Source: Burkholderiales bacterium
Lineage (GTDB): Bacteria > Pseudomonadota > Gammaproteobacteria > Burkholderiales > UBA6910
Reading direction: 5' to 3'
DNA length: 64,000 nucleotides
NCBI GenBank assembly: GCA_026005015.1
Contig: BPKG01000004.1
Coordinates: forward strand, 124,001-188,000
Positions within the stretch are counted from its first letter, which is position 1, and the number at the start of each line of letters is the position of its first letter. Shown here piece by piece: positions 55,467 to 64,000 of the stretch. The position numbers and the translations under genes are program-made. Under the pieces are notes generated by a model. That model was not told the DNA's origin. It was given only the letters and a program-made list of their open reading frames with translations, and made no database searches.

Positions 55467-55482
55467 AGCAGGTTCCATGCCA
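55467..55482 (-). promoter_or_regulatory. Sigma54 promoter of glnA
   Basis: On the minus strand the site reads TGGCATGGAACCTGCT, matching TGGCACG-N4-TTGCA with correct GG-to-GC spacing. The predicted leader to glnA is about 120 nt. Two NtrC-type sites lie 60-107 bp further upstream. Confidence 0.8.
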
Positions 55483-55541
55483 TACAGGAAAGGAAGTTTT
55501 CATTCTGCCACAACGAAATAAGCCGGCCTAGCGCCTAAGCA

Positions 55542-55558
55542 TGCACCAAAATTGTGCG
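55542..55558. promoter_or_regulatory. NtrC-binding site 1
   Basis: TGCAC-N7-GTGCG, one base off the perfect palindrome TGCAC-N7-GTGCA typical of NtrC sites. Its centre is 31 bp, about three helical turns, from site 2. Confidence 0.75.
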
Positions 55559-55572
55559 TACCTGGCACTGCT

Positions 55573-55589
55573 TGCACCATTACAGTGCA
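55573..55589. promoter_or_regulatory. NtrC-binding site 2
   Basis: A perfect TGCAC-N7-GTGCA palindrome. It overlaps the last codons of the neighbouring CDF transporter gene (ends at 55580). Paired sites on one face of the helix favour NtrC oligomerisation. Confidence 0.8.
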
Positions 55590-56752
55590 TCCAATCGCCG
55601 CAGAACGATAGAGCGGAAAAAAGGGTCGTCCCGCAACAAAGCGTCGATCTTCCGCTGCAGGCGGGCCACCCGGTCCGGGTCGCTGCAAAACGTCCGATCC
55701 AGATGGATCTCGGCCTCCACTTTCCCGTTCAGGTAATGGAGCACGGTTTTCTGGTTTTTCGGCAGCTCCCCTTCCAGCCGCTCATCCAGATGGCGGAGCA
55801 GGGTGGCCCGGTCCGGCAGGTCCAGGCTGGGCCGGACGACGGCATCGTCCTCGGGATCGATATGCACCATGACGTCCAGCACGTTGTGCTGGGCCAGCAC
55901 CCGGCTTCTGGCCCGCTCGGCGATGTAGTGGCCCTCGGACACGCTGATCCGGGGGTCCACCAGGATATGGGCGTCCACCAGGGCCTGGCCGGCCATGCGG
56001 CGGGTGCGAAGCTCGTGCACCCCGCGCACTCCAGGGGTGGAGAGGAGGGTGGCGCGGATCTTGGCCAGCTCCTCTTCCGCAAGCCCCGTGTCCACCAGCT
56101 CTTCCAGGGCCCCGTAGCCCAGCCGCCAGCCCATGTGCACGATCATGAACCCCACCACGGCGGCCGCGAGCAGGTCGAGAAACGTGAGCCCGAGCAGGTT
56201 TCCCGCCACCCCCACCAGAACCACCAGGGAGGAAGCCGCGTCCGAGCGGGAGTGCCAGGCGTTGGCCGCCAACATCTGGGAGCGCAGCCGCCGGGCCACC
56301 GCCATCAGGTAGCGGAAAAGCCCCTCCTTGGCCACCAGGGTCAGGAAGGCGATGGCCAGGGCCGCCGGGTGAACCCGGGCCAGGTTCCCCGGGTCCTGCA
56401 GCCGCACCCCCGCGGCCAACATCAGGGCGACGCCCAGCCCCACCAGGAAAATACCCAGCATCAGGGTGGCGGCCGTCTCGATGCGGCGGTGGCCGTAGGG
56501 GTGGTCCCGGTCCGCCGCCTTGGCGCCCTGGCGGTTGGCCCACAGCACCAGGAAGTCCGACAGCAGGTCCGACAGGGAATGCAGGCCGTCGGCGATGAGG
56601 GCCTGGGACCGGGCGAAAAAGCCGACCACGATCTGCACCACCGTGAGCGTCACGTTGACCGCTATGCTCACCAGGGTGCTGCGGCGGGCGGCCTCGTAAC
56701 GGGCCAGGTCGCCGGCGACAAAGGGAGAGGCGGCTTCAGGCGGAGCGTTCAT
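55580..56752 (-). CDS. Cation diffusion facilitator (CDF) transporter
   Basis: From ATG 56752 the 390-residue protein has six membrane segments with the metal sites DGLHSLSDLLSDFLV (HxxxD type) and AWHSRSDAASSLVVL, plus the cytoplasmic domain (VRGVHELRTRRMAGQALVDAHILVDP). CDF proteins export Zn2+, Fe2+ or similar ions using protons. An extra C-terminal stretch (about residues 300-390) follows the usual domain. The longer open frame to 58240 is an artefact running through neighbouring genes. Confidence 0.92.
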   Translation of the reverse strand: MNAPPEAASPFVAGDLARYEAARRSTLVSIAVNVTLTVVQIVVGFFARSQALIADGLHSLSDLLSDFLVLWANRQGAKAADRDHPYGHRRIETAATLMLGIFLVGLGVALMLAAGVRLQDPGNLARVHPAALAIAFLTLVAKEGLFRYLMAVARRLRSQMLAANAWHSRSDAASSLVVLVGVAGNLLGLTFLDLLAAAVVGFMIVHMGWRLGYGALEELVDTGLAEEELAKIRATLLSTPGVRGVHELRTRRMAGQALVDAHILVDPRISVSEGHYIAERARSRVLAQHNVLDVMVHIDPEDDAVVRPSLDLPDRATLLRHLDERLEGELPKNQKTVLHYLNGKVEAEIHLDRTFCSDPDRVARLQRKIDALLRDDPFFRSIVLRRLDAL

Positions 56753-56797
56753 CGGGTGATAGAATACACGCCTCCTTTTCTCCAGGATTCCCGTGCT

Positions 56798-57244
56798 ATG
56801 ACCCCGGAAATTCTCGAACGCGCCCGGGCGCGGGCGCGTCAGATGGGTCTTCCCTACGACGGGGCGCTGACCCCCGCGGAGGCCTATCAGCTCATGACCT
56901 CGGACCCGCAGGCGAGGCTGGTGGACGTGCGCACTCAGGCGGAGCTTACCTTCGTGGGCCGCATTCCCGGCGCGGTGGAAATCGAATGGCAGAGCTATCC
57001 CAGCATGCAGCTCAATCCCCGCTTCGCCGAGGAACTCGAGCGGCAGGTGGGCAAAGAAGCCCGCGTCATGTTCATCTGCCGCAGCGGCGGCCGCTCCCAC
57101 CATGCGGCGGCCTTGGCGAAACGGCTGGGCTACGCCCAGTGCTACAACGTGCTGGAGGGCTTCGAGGGGGACCGGGACCCCCAGGGCCACCGCAACACGG
57201 TGGGCGGCTGGCGGGTGGCGGGGCTGCCCTGGGTCCAGGGATAG
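56798..57244 (+). CDS. Rhodanese-like domain protein
   Basis: The 148-residue protein has one rhodanese domain (TPAEAYQLMTSDPQARLVDVRTQAELTFVGRIPGAVEIEW) with the catalytic cysteine in VMFICRSGGRSHHAAALAKRLG. The C-terminal NVLEGFEGDRDPQGHRNTVGGWRVAGLPW is a conserved extension of this subgroup. It transfers sulfane sulfur; the acceptor is unknown. It diverges from the CDF gene by 45 bp. Confidence 0.9.
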   Translation: MTPEILERARARARQMGLPYDGALTPAEAYQLMTSDPQARLVDVRTQAELTFVGRIPGAVEIEWQSYPSMQLNPRFAEELERQVGKEARVMFICRSGGRSHHAAALAKRLGYAQCYNVLEGFEGDRDPQGHRNTVGGWRVAGLPWVQG

Positions 57245-57381
57245 CCAAAGCTTCCAGAAGAGAGGGTGTGTTGAGCGAAGCCTGCCTGCGCCGCACGGGT
57301 CGCGGCAGACAGGCGAAACGCACCGGGCAACCGGCTTCGAGCGGCGCTCACGCGTACCCCGCGATTCCGAGCGCTTGATCC

Positions 57382-58209
57382 CTAAGGGATCGCCGTCCAG
57401 TCCACGGCGCCCGTCCACCAAGTGGCGAGCACCACGCCGCCGAAGAAGATCCGGTACCAGGCAAACGGCCGGAAGCTGTGCCGGGAGACATAGCCGAGCA
57501 GCGCCCGCACGGTGAGCAGCGCCATCACAAAAGCGGAGCCGAAGCCCAGGGCGAAAAGCTCCAGGTCCGCTCCCGAAAGCAAGGCCCAGTTCTTGTAAGT
57601 ATCGTAAGTCACCGCCGCCAGCATGGTGGGCACGGCGAGGAAAAACGAGAACAAGGTGGCGGCCTCTCGGGTGAGGCCGAAGAGCATGCCGCCGATGATG
57701 GTAGCGCCCGAGCGGGAGACCCCGGGAAACATGGCGACGCACTGGGCCAGCCCCACTTTCAACGCGTCGCGCCAGGTCATGTCCTCCACCCGGGCGACGC
57801 GCCCCCGGTGATCCCGCCGTTCCACCCAAAGGATCACCAGCCCCCCGACGACCAGCGCCCCCGCCACGGTGAGGGGCGAGAACAAATAGGTTTTGATGAT
57901 CTTGTAGAACAGCACGCCCAGCACCAGCGCCGGGGCGAAGGCCACCAGCAGGTTCAGCGCGAAGCGCCGCGCGGCGGGATCCGAGCCGAGCCCGGCCGCC
58001 ACCTTGCGGAAGCGGGCCCGGTACTCCCAGCACACGGCGAGAATGGCGCCGAGCTGGATGAAGATGGCGAAGGTCTTGGCCCGCTCCCCGGCGAAGCCGA
58101 GCAGATCCTGGGCGACGATCAGATGCCCCGTGCTGGAGACGGGCAGGAACTCGGTCAGACCCTCGACGATGCCGAGGACGATCGCGTGGATGAGCGGGGA
58201 AGTCTCCAT
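57382..58209 (-). CDS. uppP: Undecaprenyl-diphosphatase
   Basis: The 275-residue membrane protein has both active-site motifs of the BacA/UppP family: [25 protein letters not shown] and [18 protein letters not shown]. It recycles undecaprenyl pyrophosphate for cell-wall synthesis. Overlapping longer frames on both strands are shadows. Confidence 0.97.
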   Translation of the reverse strand: METSPLIHAIVLGIVEGLTEFLPVSSTGHLIVAQDLLGFAGERAKTFAIFIQLGAILAVCWEYRARFRKVAAGLGSDPAARRFALNLLVAFAPALVLGVLFYKIIKTYLFSPLTVAGALVVGGLVILWVERRDHRGRVARVEDMTWRDALKVGLAQCVAMFPGVSRSGATIIGGMLFGLTREAATLFSFFLAVPTMLAAVTYDTYKNWALLSGADLELFALGFGSAFVMALLTVRALLGYVSRHSFRPFAWYRIFFGGVVLATWWTGAVDWTAIP

Positions 58210-58320
58210 GGCCGGGCGCGAAAAACCCGCATGTTAGCACGGCGGCCGGCCTGGCGGGCCGGACGGGCTCAAGGGGCTGGGGCCAATGACAGCTTCCCTT
58301 GAGCAGGCTGTGGTCGATGC

Positions 58321-58351
58321 GGTAAGATTCTTACCAGTATTAAGTCTTACC
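58321..58351. promoter_or_regulatory. Palindromic operator of the toxin-antitoxin operon
   Basis: GGTAAG-ATT-CTTACC (58321-58335) is a perfect inverted repeat, and a further CTTACC half-site follows at 58346-58351, just before the antitoxin gene. AbrB-type antitoxins repress their own promoters, so this is the likely operator. Confidence 0.65.
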
Positions 58352-58372
58352 AAGACGGCTACGGAGGTCAAC

Positions 58373-58615
58373 GTGCGCATTACCAGCAAGGGACAGGTTA
58401 CGATCCCGCAAGCGATCCGCGAAAAGGCGGGGTTACTTCCCGCTACGGAGGTGGAGTTCGAATACGTACGGGGAAAAGTCATTCTCAAGCCGGCGGGAAA
58501 AAGAAAGAGCCGCGGGCAATCGGCCGTGGAGCGGTTGCGGGGGAGCGCGACCAATAGGGCCTGGAAGGGCAAAACCACCGATCAGATCATGGCCTTTCTT
58601 CGCGGGGACGAGTGA
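58373..58615 (+). CDS. AbrB/MazE-type antitoxin
   Basis: From GTG 58373 (GGAGG, five bases upstream) the 80-residue protein has a SpoVT/AbrB swapped-hairpin domain, RITSKGQVTIPQAIREKAGLLPATEVEFEYVRGKVILK, and a C-terminal toxin-binding tail (RGSATNRAWKGKTTDQIMAFLRGDE). It neutralises the following PIN toxin and probably represses the operon. An in-frame start at 58286 would place the operator inside the gene and is less likely. Confidence 0.9.
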   Translation: MRITSKGQVTIPQAIREKAGLLPATEVEFEYVRGKVILKPAGKRKSRGQSAVERLRGSATNRAWKGKTTDQIMAFLRGDE

Positions 58616-59037
58616 TGCCCGCGGCGGCCTCCGGCAAGGTCTTGGTGGACAGTAACGTGCTGATCGACGTCGTCCAGCAGGATCCAACCTGGTTCGACTG
58701 GTCGGCAAAGCGCTTGCGGGAGGTCGCGGACGCCGGCCGGGGCGTGATCAATCCCATCATTTATGCCGAGGTGTCTGTCGGCTTCGACACCATCGAGGAG
58801 TTCGAAAGCGCCATCGCGCTCTTTAACTTCGAACGCCAGCCTCTACCCTGGCCCGCGGCTTTCCTTGCCGGCAAGGCCTACGTCCTCTACCGGAAGCGGG
58901 GCGGCAGAAAAGGCACACCGCTTCCGGACTTTTATGTCGGCGCCCACGCGGCCCTCGGCGGATTGGCCTTGCTCACCCGCGACGCCAGGCGCTACCGCGA
59001 ATATTTCCCCAGGCTCAAGCTGATCGCACCCCGCTAG
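58615..59037 (+). CDS. vapC: VapC-type PIN-domain toxin
   Basis: The 140-residue protein has the PIN acidic residues in VLVDSNVLIDV, INPIIYAEVSVGF, and PLPDFYVGAHAALGGLALLTRDARRY. PIN toxins are Mg2+-dependent RNases. The ATG overlaps the antitoxin stop (TGATG). Together they form a type II toxin-antitoxin pair. Confidence 0.9.
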   Translation: MPAAASGKVLVDSNVLIDVVQQDPTWFDWSAKRLREVADAGRGVINPIIYAEVSVGFDTIEEFESAIALFNFERQPLPWPAAFLAGKAYVLYRKRGGRKGTPLPDFYVGAHAALGGLALLTRDARRYREYFPRLKLIAPR

Positions 59038-59330
59038 CGGTGGGGCGCACTTTCGCGCACCGGAGCGGCGCCCGTCGATGCCTGGTGCGTCTCGGCTGTG
59101 CGACCCGCGGTCTGCTCGATTTTGAGGCGGCCAGACCTCGCGTCCACCCTGGCCCCCGCCCCCTCAACAAGTGTCGGCGCAACTTACACGGGCCTGCCGA
59201 GGGTCTTTCACGACCCACCCTGTCGCTTCGACGCCCTGCCAGACAAAACAAGAACATGCCAGCACCATCGCCAGACTGGAACAATGTTTGCTGTTGACGC
59301 GCCGGGCAATCACCAGGAGTTGACATCGTC
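59038..59330. other. Gap between vapC and the PEP-CTERM gene
   Basis: The 293-bp stretch shows no gene, repeat or clear terminator. CAGGAG lies shortly before the next ATG. Confidence 0.4.
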
Positions 59331-62011
<2,681 letters not shown>

Positions 62012-62140
62012 CTACGTTCCCTACGTCGGCATTACCCGGACAGGTTCGAAGGGTTTGTCTCACCCGGCATCGAGACCTTTCGGTGGGCGGCGCTGCTGCC
62101 GGATCTGCCCGCCGGTCCCTTGCCAGGACCCCTACGTAGT
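62012..62140 (-). promoter_or_regulatory. TPP riboswitch of thiC
   Basis: On the minus strand the leader contains the 3' conserved half of the THI element, GGGTGAGACAAACCC, then GAACCTG and CGGGTAATGCCGACGTAGGGA in pieces matching the known core. The 5' half is ACTACGTAGGGGTCCTGG, and the ends CTACGT and ACGTAG can close helix P1. The thiC start is about 57 nt downstream, close enough for control of translation initiation. Confidence 0.92.
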
Positions 62141-62249
62141 ACAGCCCCAACGCTAGCCCAAAGCGCCGGTCGATTCAAGTGCACGGGTCAAGAGCCGCCA
62201 ACGCGGCCCCTCGGGTCGCGTTGACCGCCGGGGGAAGGAAAGATATATT

Positions 62250-62263
62250 ACCGACCGGTCAGT
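62250..62263. promoter_or_regulatory. Near-palindrome upstream of the TetR gene
   Basis: ACCGACCGGTCAGT contains the perfect core GACCGGTC and matches its own reverse complement at 12 of 14 positions. It lies 17 bp before the tetR ATG, where autoregulatory TetR operators are usual. Confidence 0.55.
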
Positions 62264-62280
62264 CATTAAATGAGCGGCCG

Positions 62281-62928
62281 ATGGTCCATCCCGCCGCGGT
62301 GAACAAGCCCCGTTGGCAACGCCGCAAAGACGCGCGTCCCGACGAGATCCTGGCCGCCGCCCTGGAGCTTTTCACCCGCCATGGCTACGCCGCCACGCGC
62401 CTCGCGGACGTAGCCGCCCGGGCCGGCGTGAGCAAGGGGACCCTCTACCTCTATTTCCCCAACAAGGCCGAGCTGTTCAAGGCCCTGGTGCGCCGGGCCC
62501 TGCTGCCCAACTTGGCGGAAGCGGAGGCCCGAGCCGCCCGCTTCTCCGGCAGTAGCCGGGAACTCCTCGACCAGCTCATCGTCCAGTTTGCCCGGGCGGT
62601 GGTGGACTCCCCCCTTTCGGGCATCCCCAAGCTGGTGATATCGGAAGCGGGCAATTTCCCCGAGGTCTCTCGGTTCTACTTCGAGGAGGTCATCCAGCGG
62701 GCCCAGCGCCTGGTGGAGTCGATCCTCGCCCGGGGCATCCGGCGCGGGGAATTCCGGCGCATCGATACGGCGGCCGCCTGGCGGCTGGTCGTGGCGCCCC
62801 TCGTCCTGCAGATCCTGTGGAAGCACACCTTCCAGGCCTACGAGGCGGAACCCGTGCGCTTGGAGCGCTACGTGGCCGCCCACCTGGATCTGCTGTTCCA
62901 CGGTCTCGCCCGGGAGCTCGCTCCATGA
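62281..62928 (+). CDS. TetR family repressor
   Basis: From ATG 62281 (215 residues) the protein has the TetR helix-turn-helix ARPDEILAAALELFTRHGYAATRLADVAARAGVSKGTLYLYFPNKAELFKALVRR and a helical ligand-binding domain. It overlaps the next gene (ATGA), coupling it to a HlyD-type export gene, so it probably represses an efflux operon in response to a ligand. Upstream in-frame starts to 62179 cross the likely operator. Confidence 0.9.
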   Translation: MVHPAAVNKPRWQRRKDARPDEILAAALELFTRHGYAATRLADVAARAGVSKGTLYLYFPNKAELFKALVRRALLPNLAEAEARAARFSGSSRELLDQLIVQFARAVVDSPLSGIPKLVISEAGNFPEVSRFYFEEVIQRAQRLVESILARGIRRGEFRRIDTAAAWRLVVAPLVLQILWKHTFQAYEAEPVRLERYVAAHLDLLFHGLARELAP

Positions 62929-63878
62929 CTTCCAGCCTTCGCCTGATGAGCGCCGCCGTCGCCGCCCTGCTCGCCGCCTGCGGGGGAGAGAAGCCCGCCG
63001 CCTACCAGGGCTATGTGGAGGGCGAGTACGTCTACGTCGCCTCCTCCCAGGCAGGAACGCTGGTGGAGCTCGCGGTAGACCGGGGCAGCCGGGTCGAGCG
63101 CAACGCCCGCCTCTTCGTGCTGGAGCAGGACGCCGAGCAGGCGGCCAGGCGGGAGGCGGCAGAGCGGCTCAAGCAAGCCCGGGCCCGGCTCGCCAACCTC
63201 ACCAAGGGCCTGAGGCCGGAGGAGCTGGCGGCGATCGAAGCCCAGTACCAGCAGGCGCTCGCCGCCCTCGCCTTCTCCGAAGCCAATTTCCGCCGCCAGG
63301 AGAAGCTGATCCGCGACGGCTTCGTGAGCCCCAACACCCTGGACGCGGCCCGCTCCCAGTACGAGCGGGACCGAGCCCGGGCGGCGGAGCTGGAGGCCCA
63401 GCGGCGCATCGGGCGGCTACCCGCCCGGCCCGACGAGATCCGGGCCGCGGAAGCCGAAGTAAAGGCCGCCGAGGCGGCCCTGGCCCAGGTGGAGTGGCGC
63501 CTCGCCGAGAAGGCGGTGGTGGCGCCGGTCGGTGGCTACGTGGAAGACCGGGTGTTCCTTCCGGGGGAATGGGTGCCCGCCGGCAGCCCCGTGGTCTCCA
63601 TCCTGCCCCCGGAGAACCTGAAGCTGCGCTTCTTCGTGCCGGAACCCGACCTGCCCAAGATCCGCGTGGGCCAACCGGTCTCGGCCCGCTGCGACGGCTG
63701 CTCGGCGGAGATCCCCGCCACGGTCGCTTTCGTCTCCTCCCAGCCGGAGTTCACCCCGCCGGTTATCTTCTCCCGGGAGCGGCGGGAAAAGCTGGTCTTT
63801 CGGGTGGAGGCGAAGGTGGCCCCCGAGCACGCGGCGGGGCTCCACCCCGGCCAGCCCGTGGACGTGGAGTTGCGGTGA
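62925..63878 (+). CDS. HlyD-family membrane fusion lipoprotein
   Basis: The 317-residue protein has a lipobox (VAALLAAC, Cys22 region), the lipoyl/barrel-type segments YQGYVEGEYVYVASSQAGTLVELAVDRGSRVERNARLFVLEQD, a long helical hairpin (residues about 75-200) and VVAPVGGYVEDRVFLPGEWVPAGSPVVSIL. It links an inner-membrane pump to the outer membrane. Inner-membrane ABC or RND components would be expected next, beyond the window. Confidence 0.9.
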   Translation: MTSSLRLMSAAVAALLAACGGEKPAAYQGYVEGEYVYVASSQAGTLVELAVDRGSRVERNARLFVLEQDAEQAARREAAERLKQARARLANLTKGLRPEELAAIEAQYQQALAALAFSEANFRRQEKLIRDGFVSPNTLDAARSQYERDRARAAELEAQRRIGRLPARPDEIRAAEAEVKAAEAALAQVEWRLAEKAVVAPVGGYVEDRVFLPGEWVPAGSPVVSILPPENLKLRFFVPEPDLPKIRVGQPVSARCDGCSAEIPATVAFVSSQPEFTPPVIFSRERREKLVFRVEAKVAPEHAAGLHPGQPVDVELR

Positions 63879-64000
63879 AGCGGGCGCCTGCACGCCGCTC
63901 CCGAAGCGCCAAAACGCGGCAGGGGGGGTGTCGAGCCGCGCGGACTGAGTGCGTGCCTTCGCGGTCGTACCCGCCGCGGGAAAGTTTGGCGCGGCTGGGG
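63879..64000. other. Right edge, no gene identified
   Basis: The last 122 bases have an open frame from a GTG at 63875 but no recognisable motif; I make no call. Confidence 0.3.

Noticed and set aside
55563-55577. Sigma54-like TGGCACTGCTTGCAC on the plus strand
   Set aside because: The GG and GC are only 8 bases apart instead of 10, and the bases are better explained by the NtrC palindrome.
55580-58240. 886-residue frame joining uppP region and CDF transporter
   Set aside because: The first part reads through uppP in the wrong frame; only the last 390 residues from 56752 match a protein family.
63875-64000. Open frame from GTG at the right edge
   Set aside because: Arg/Ser/Pro-rich without any motif; typical of random GC-rich sequence.

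Overview
The window looks like the chromosome of a high-GC, chemolithoautotrophic betaproteobacterium. The support is the yqgE-ruvX-pyrR-pyrB-pyrC' order, DUF4124 envelope proteins, a MutT-ThiE fusion, NtrB-NtrC next to glnA, a PEP-CTERM protein, a class I PHA synthase and an alpha-carboxysome with form IA RuBisCO. I cannot name the genus. No tRNA, rRNA, CRISPR array or intact insertion sequence was seen.

Backbone, left part (1-27.8 kb): polyphosphate kinase beside a CYTH-CHAD protein; yggX; argA; rsmE; a thioredoxin-like protein and an inositol-phosphatase-like protein; K+ uptake genes trkA and two tandem trkH; phaC; yqgE-ruvX-pyrR-pyrB-pyrC'; a small exported protein behind a candidate sigma54 promoter; oligopeptidase A; a DUF4124/glutaredoxin-like protein; exonuclease III; a YdjM-like membrane protein; PsiE, Hsp20 and FtsH; and a sigma54-type activator that ends at a strong terminator (27765-27804).

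Accessory island (about 27.8-50.1 kb): by eye this is less GC-rich and is edged by broken genes (a glycosyltransferase with an in-frame TGA and lost C-terminus, a twice-frameshifted SulP transporter, a truncated alpha/beta hydrolase). Its core is a CO2-concentrating locus. The minus-strand operon is cbbL, cbbS, csoS2, csoS1, csoSCA, csoS4A, csoS4B, csoS1, a ferritin-like gene, an acRAF-like gene, a 67-aa McdB-like gene, a LysR gene, a 36-codon coupled ORF and mutT-thiE. Diverging from cbbL across a 530-bp control region are sbtA, sbtB, a second LysR gene and a 67-aa protein that ends in a CsoS2-type RuBisCO-binding repeat. Together they would import bicarbonate (SbtA, gated by SbtB; perhaps once SulP), convert it to CO2 inside the shell (CsoSCA) and fix it (CbbLS), with LysR control at both ends.

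Backbone, right part (50.1-64 kb): ntrC, ntrB, two DUF4124 genes and glnA, the last with a sigma54 promoter and two NtrC-type sites; a CDF metal exporter; rhodanese; uppP; an AbrB/VapC toxin-antitoxin pair with a palindromic operator; a frameshifted PEP-CTERM protein; thiC under a TPP riboswitch; and a TetR regulator coupled to a HlyD-family lipoprotein that continues toward the right edge.

Most novel items: the orphan CsoS2-repeat protein (49383-49586), the two csoS1 genes sharing a 270-bp identical stretch with one copy moved between csoS2 and csoSCA, the McdB-like gene without a neighbouring McdA, and the 36-codon ORF coupled at both ends.
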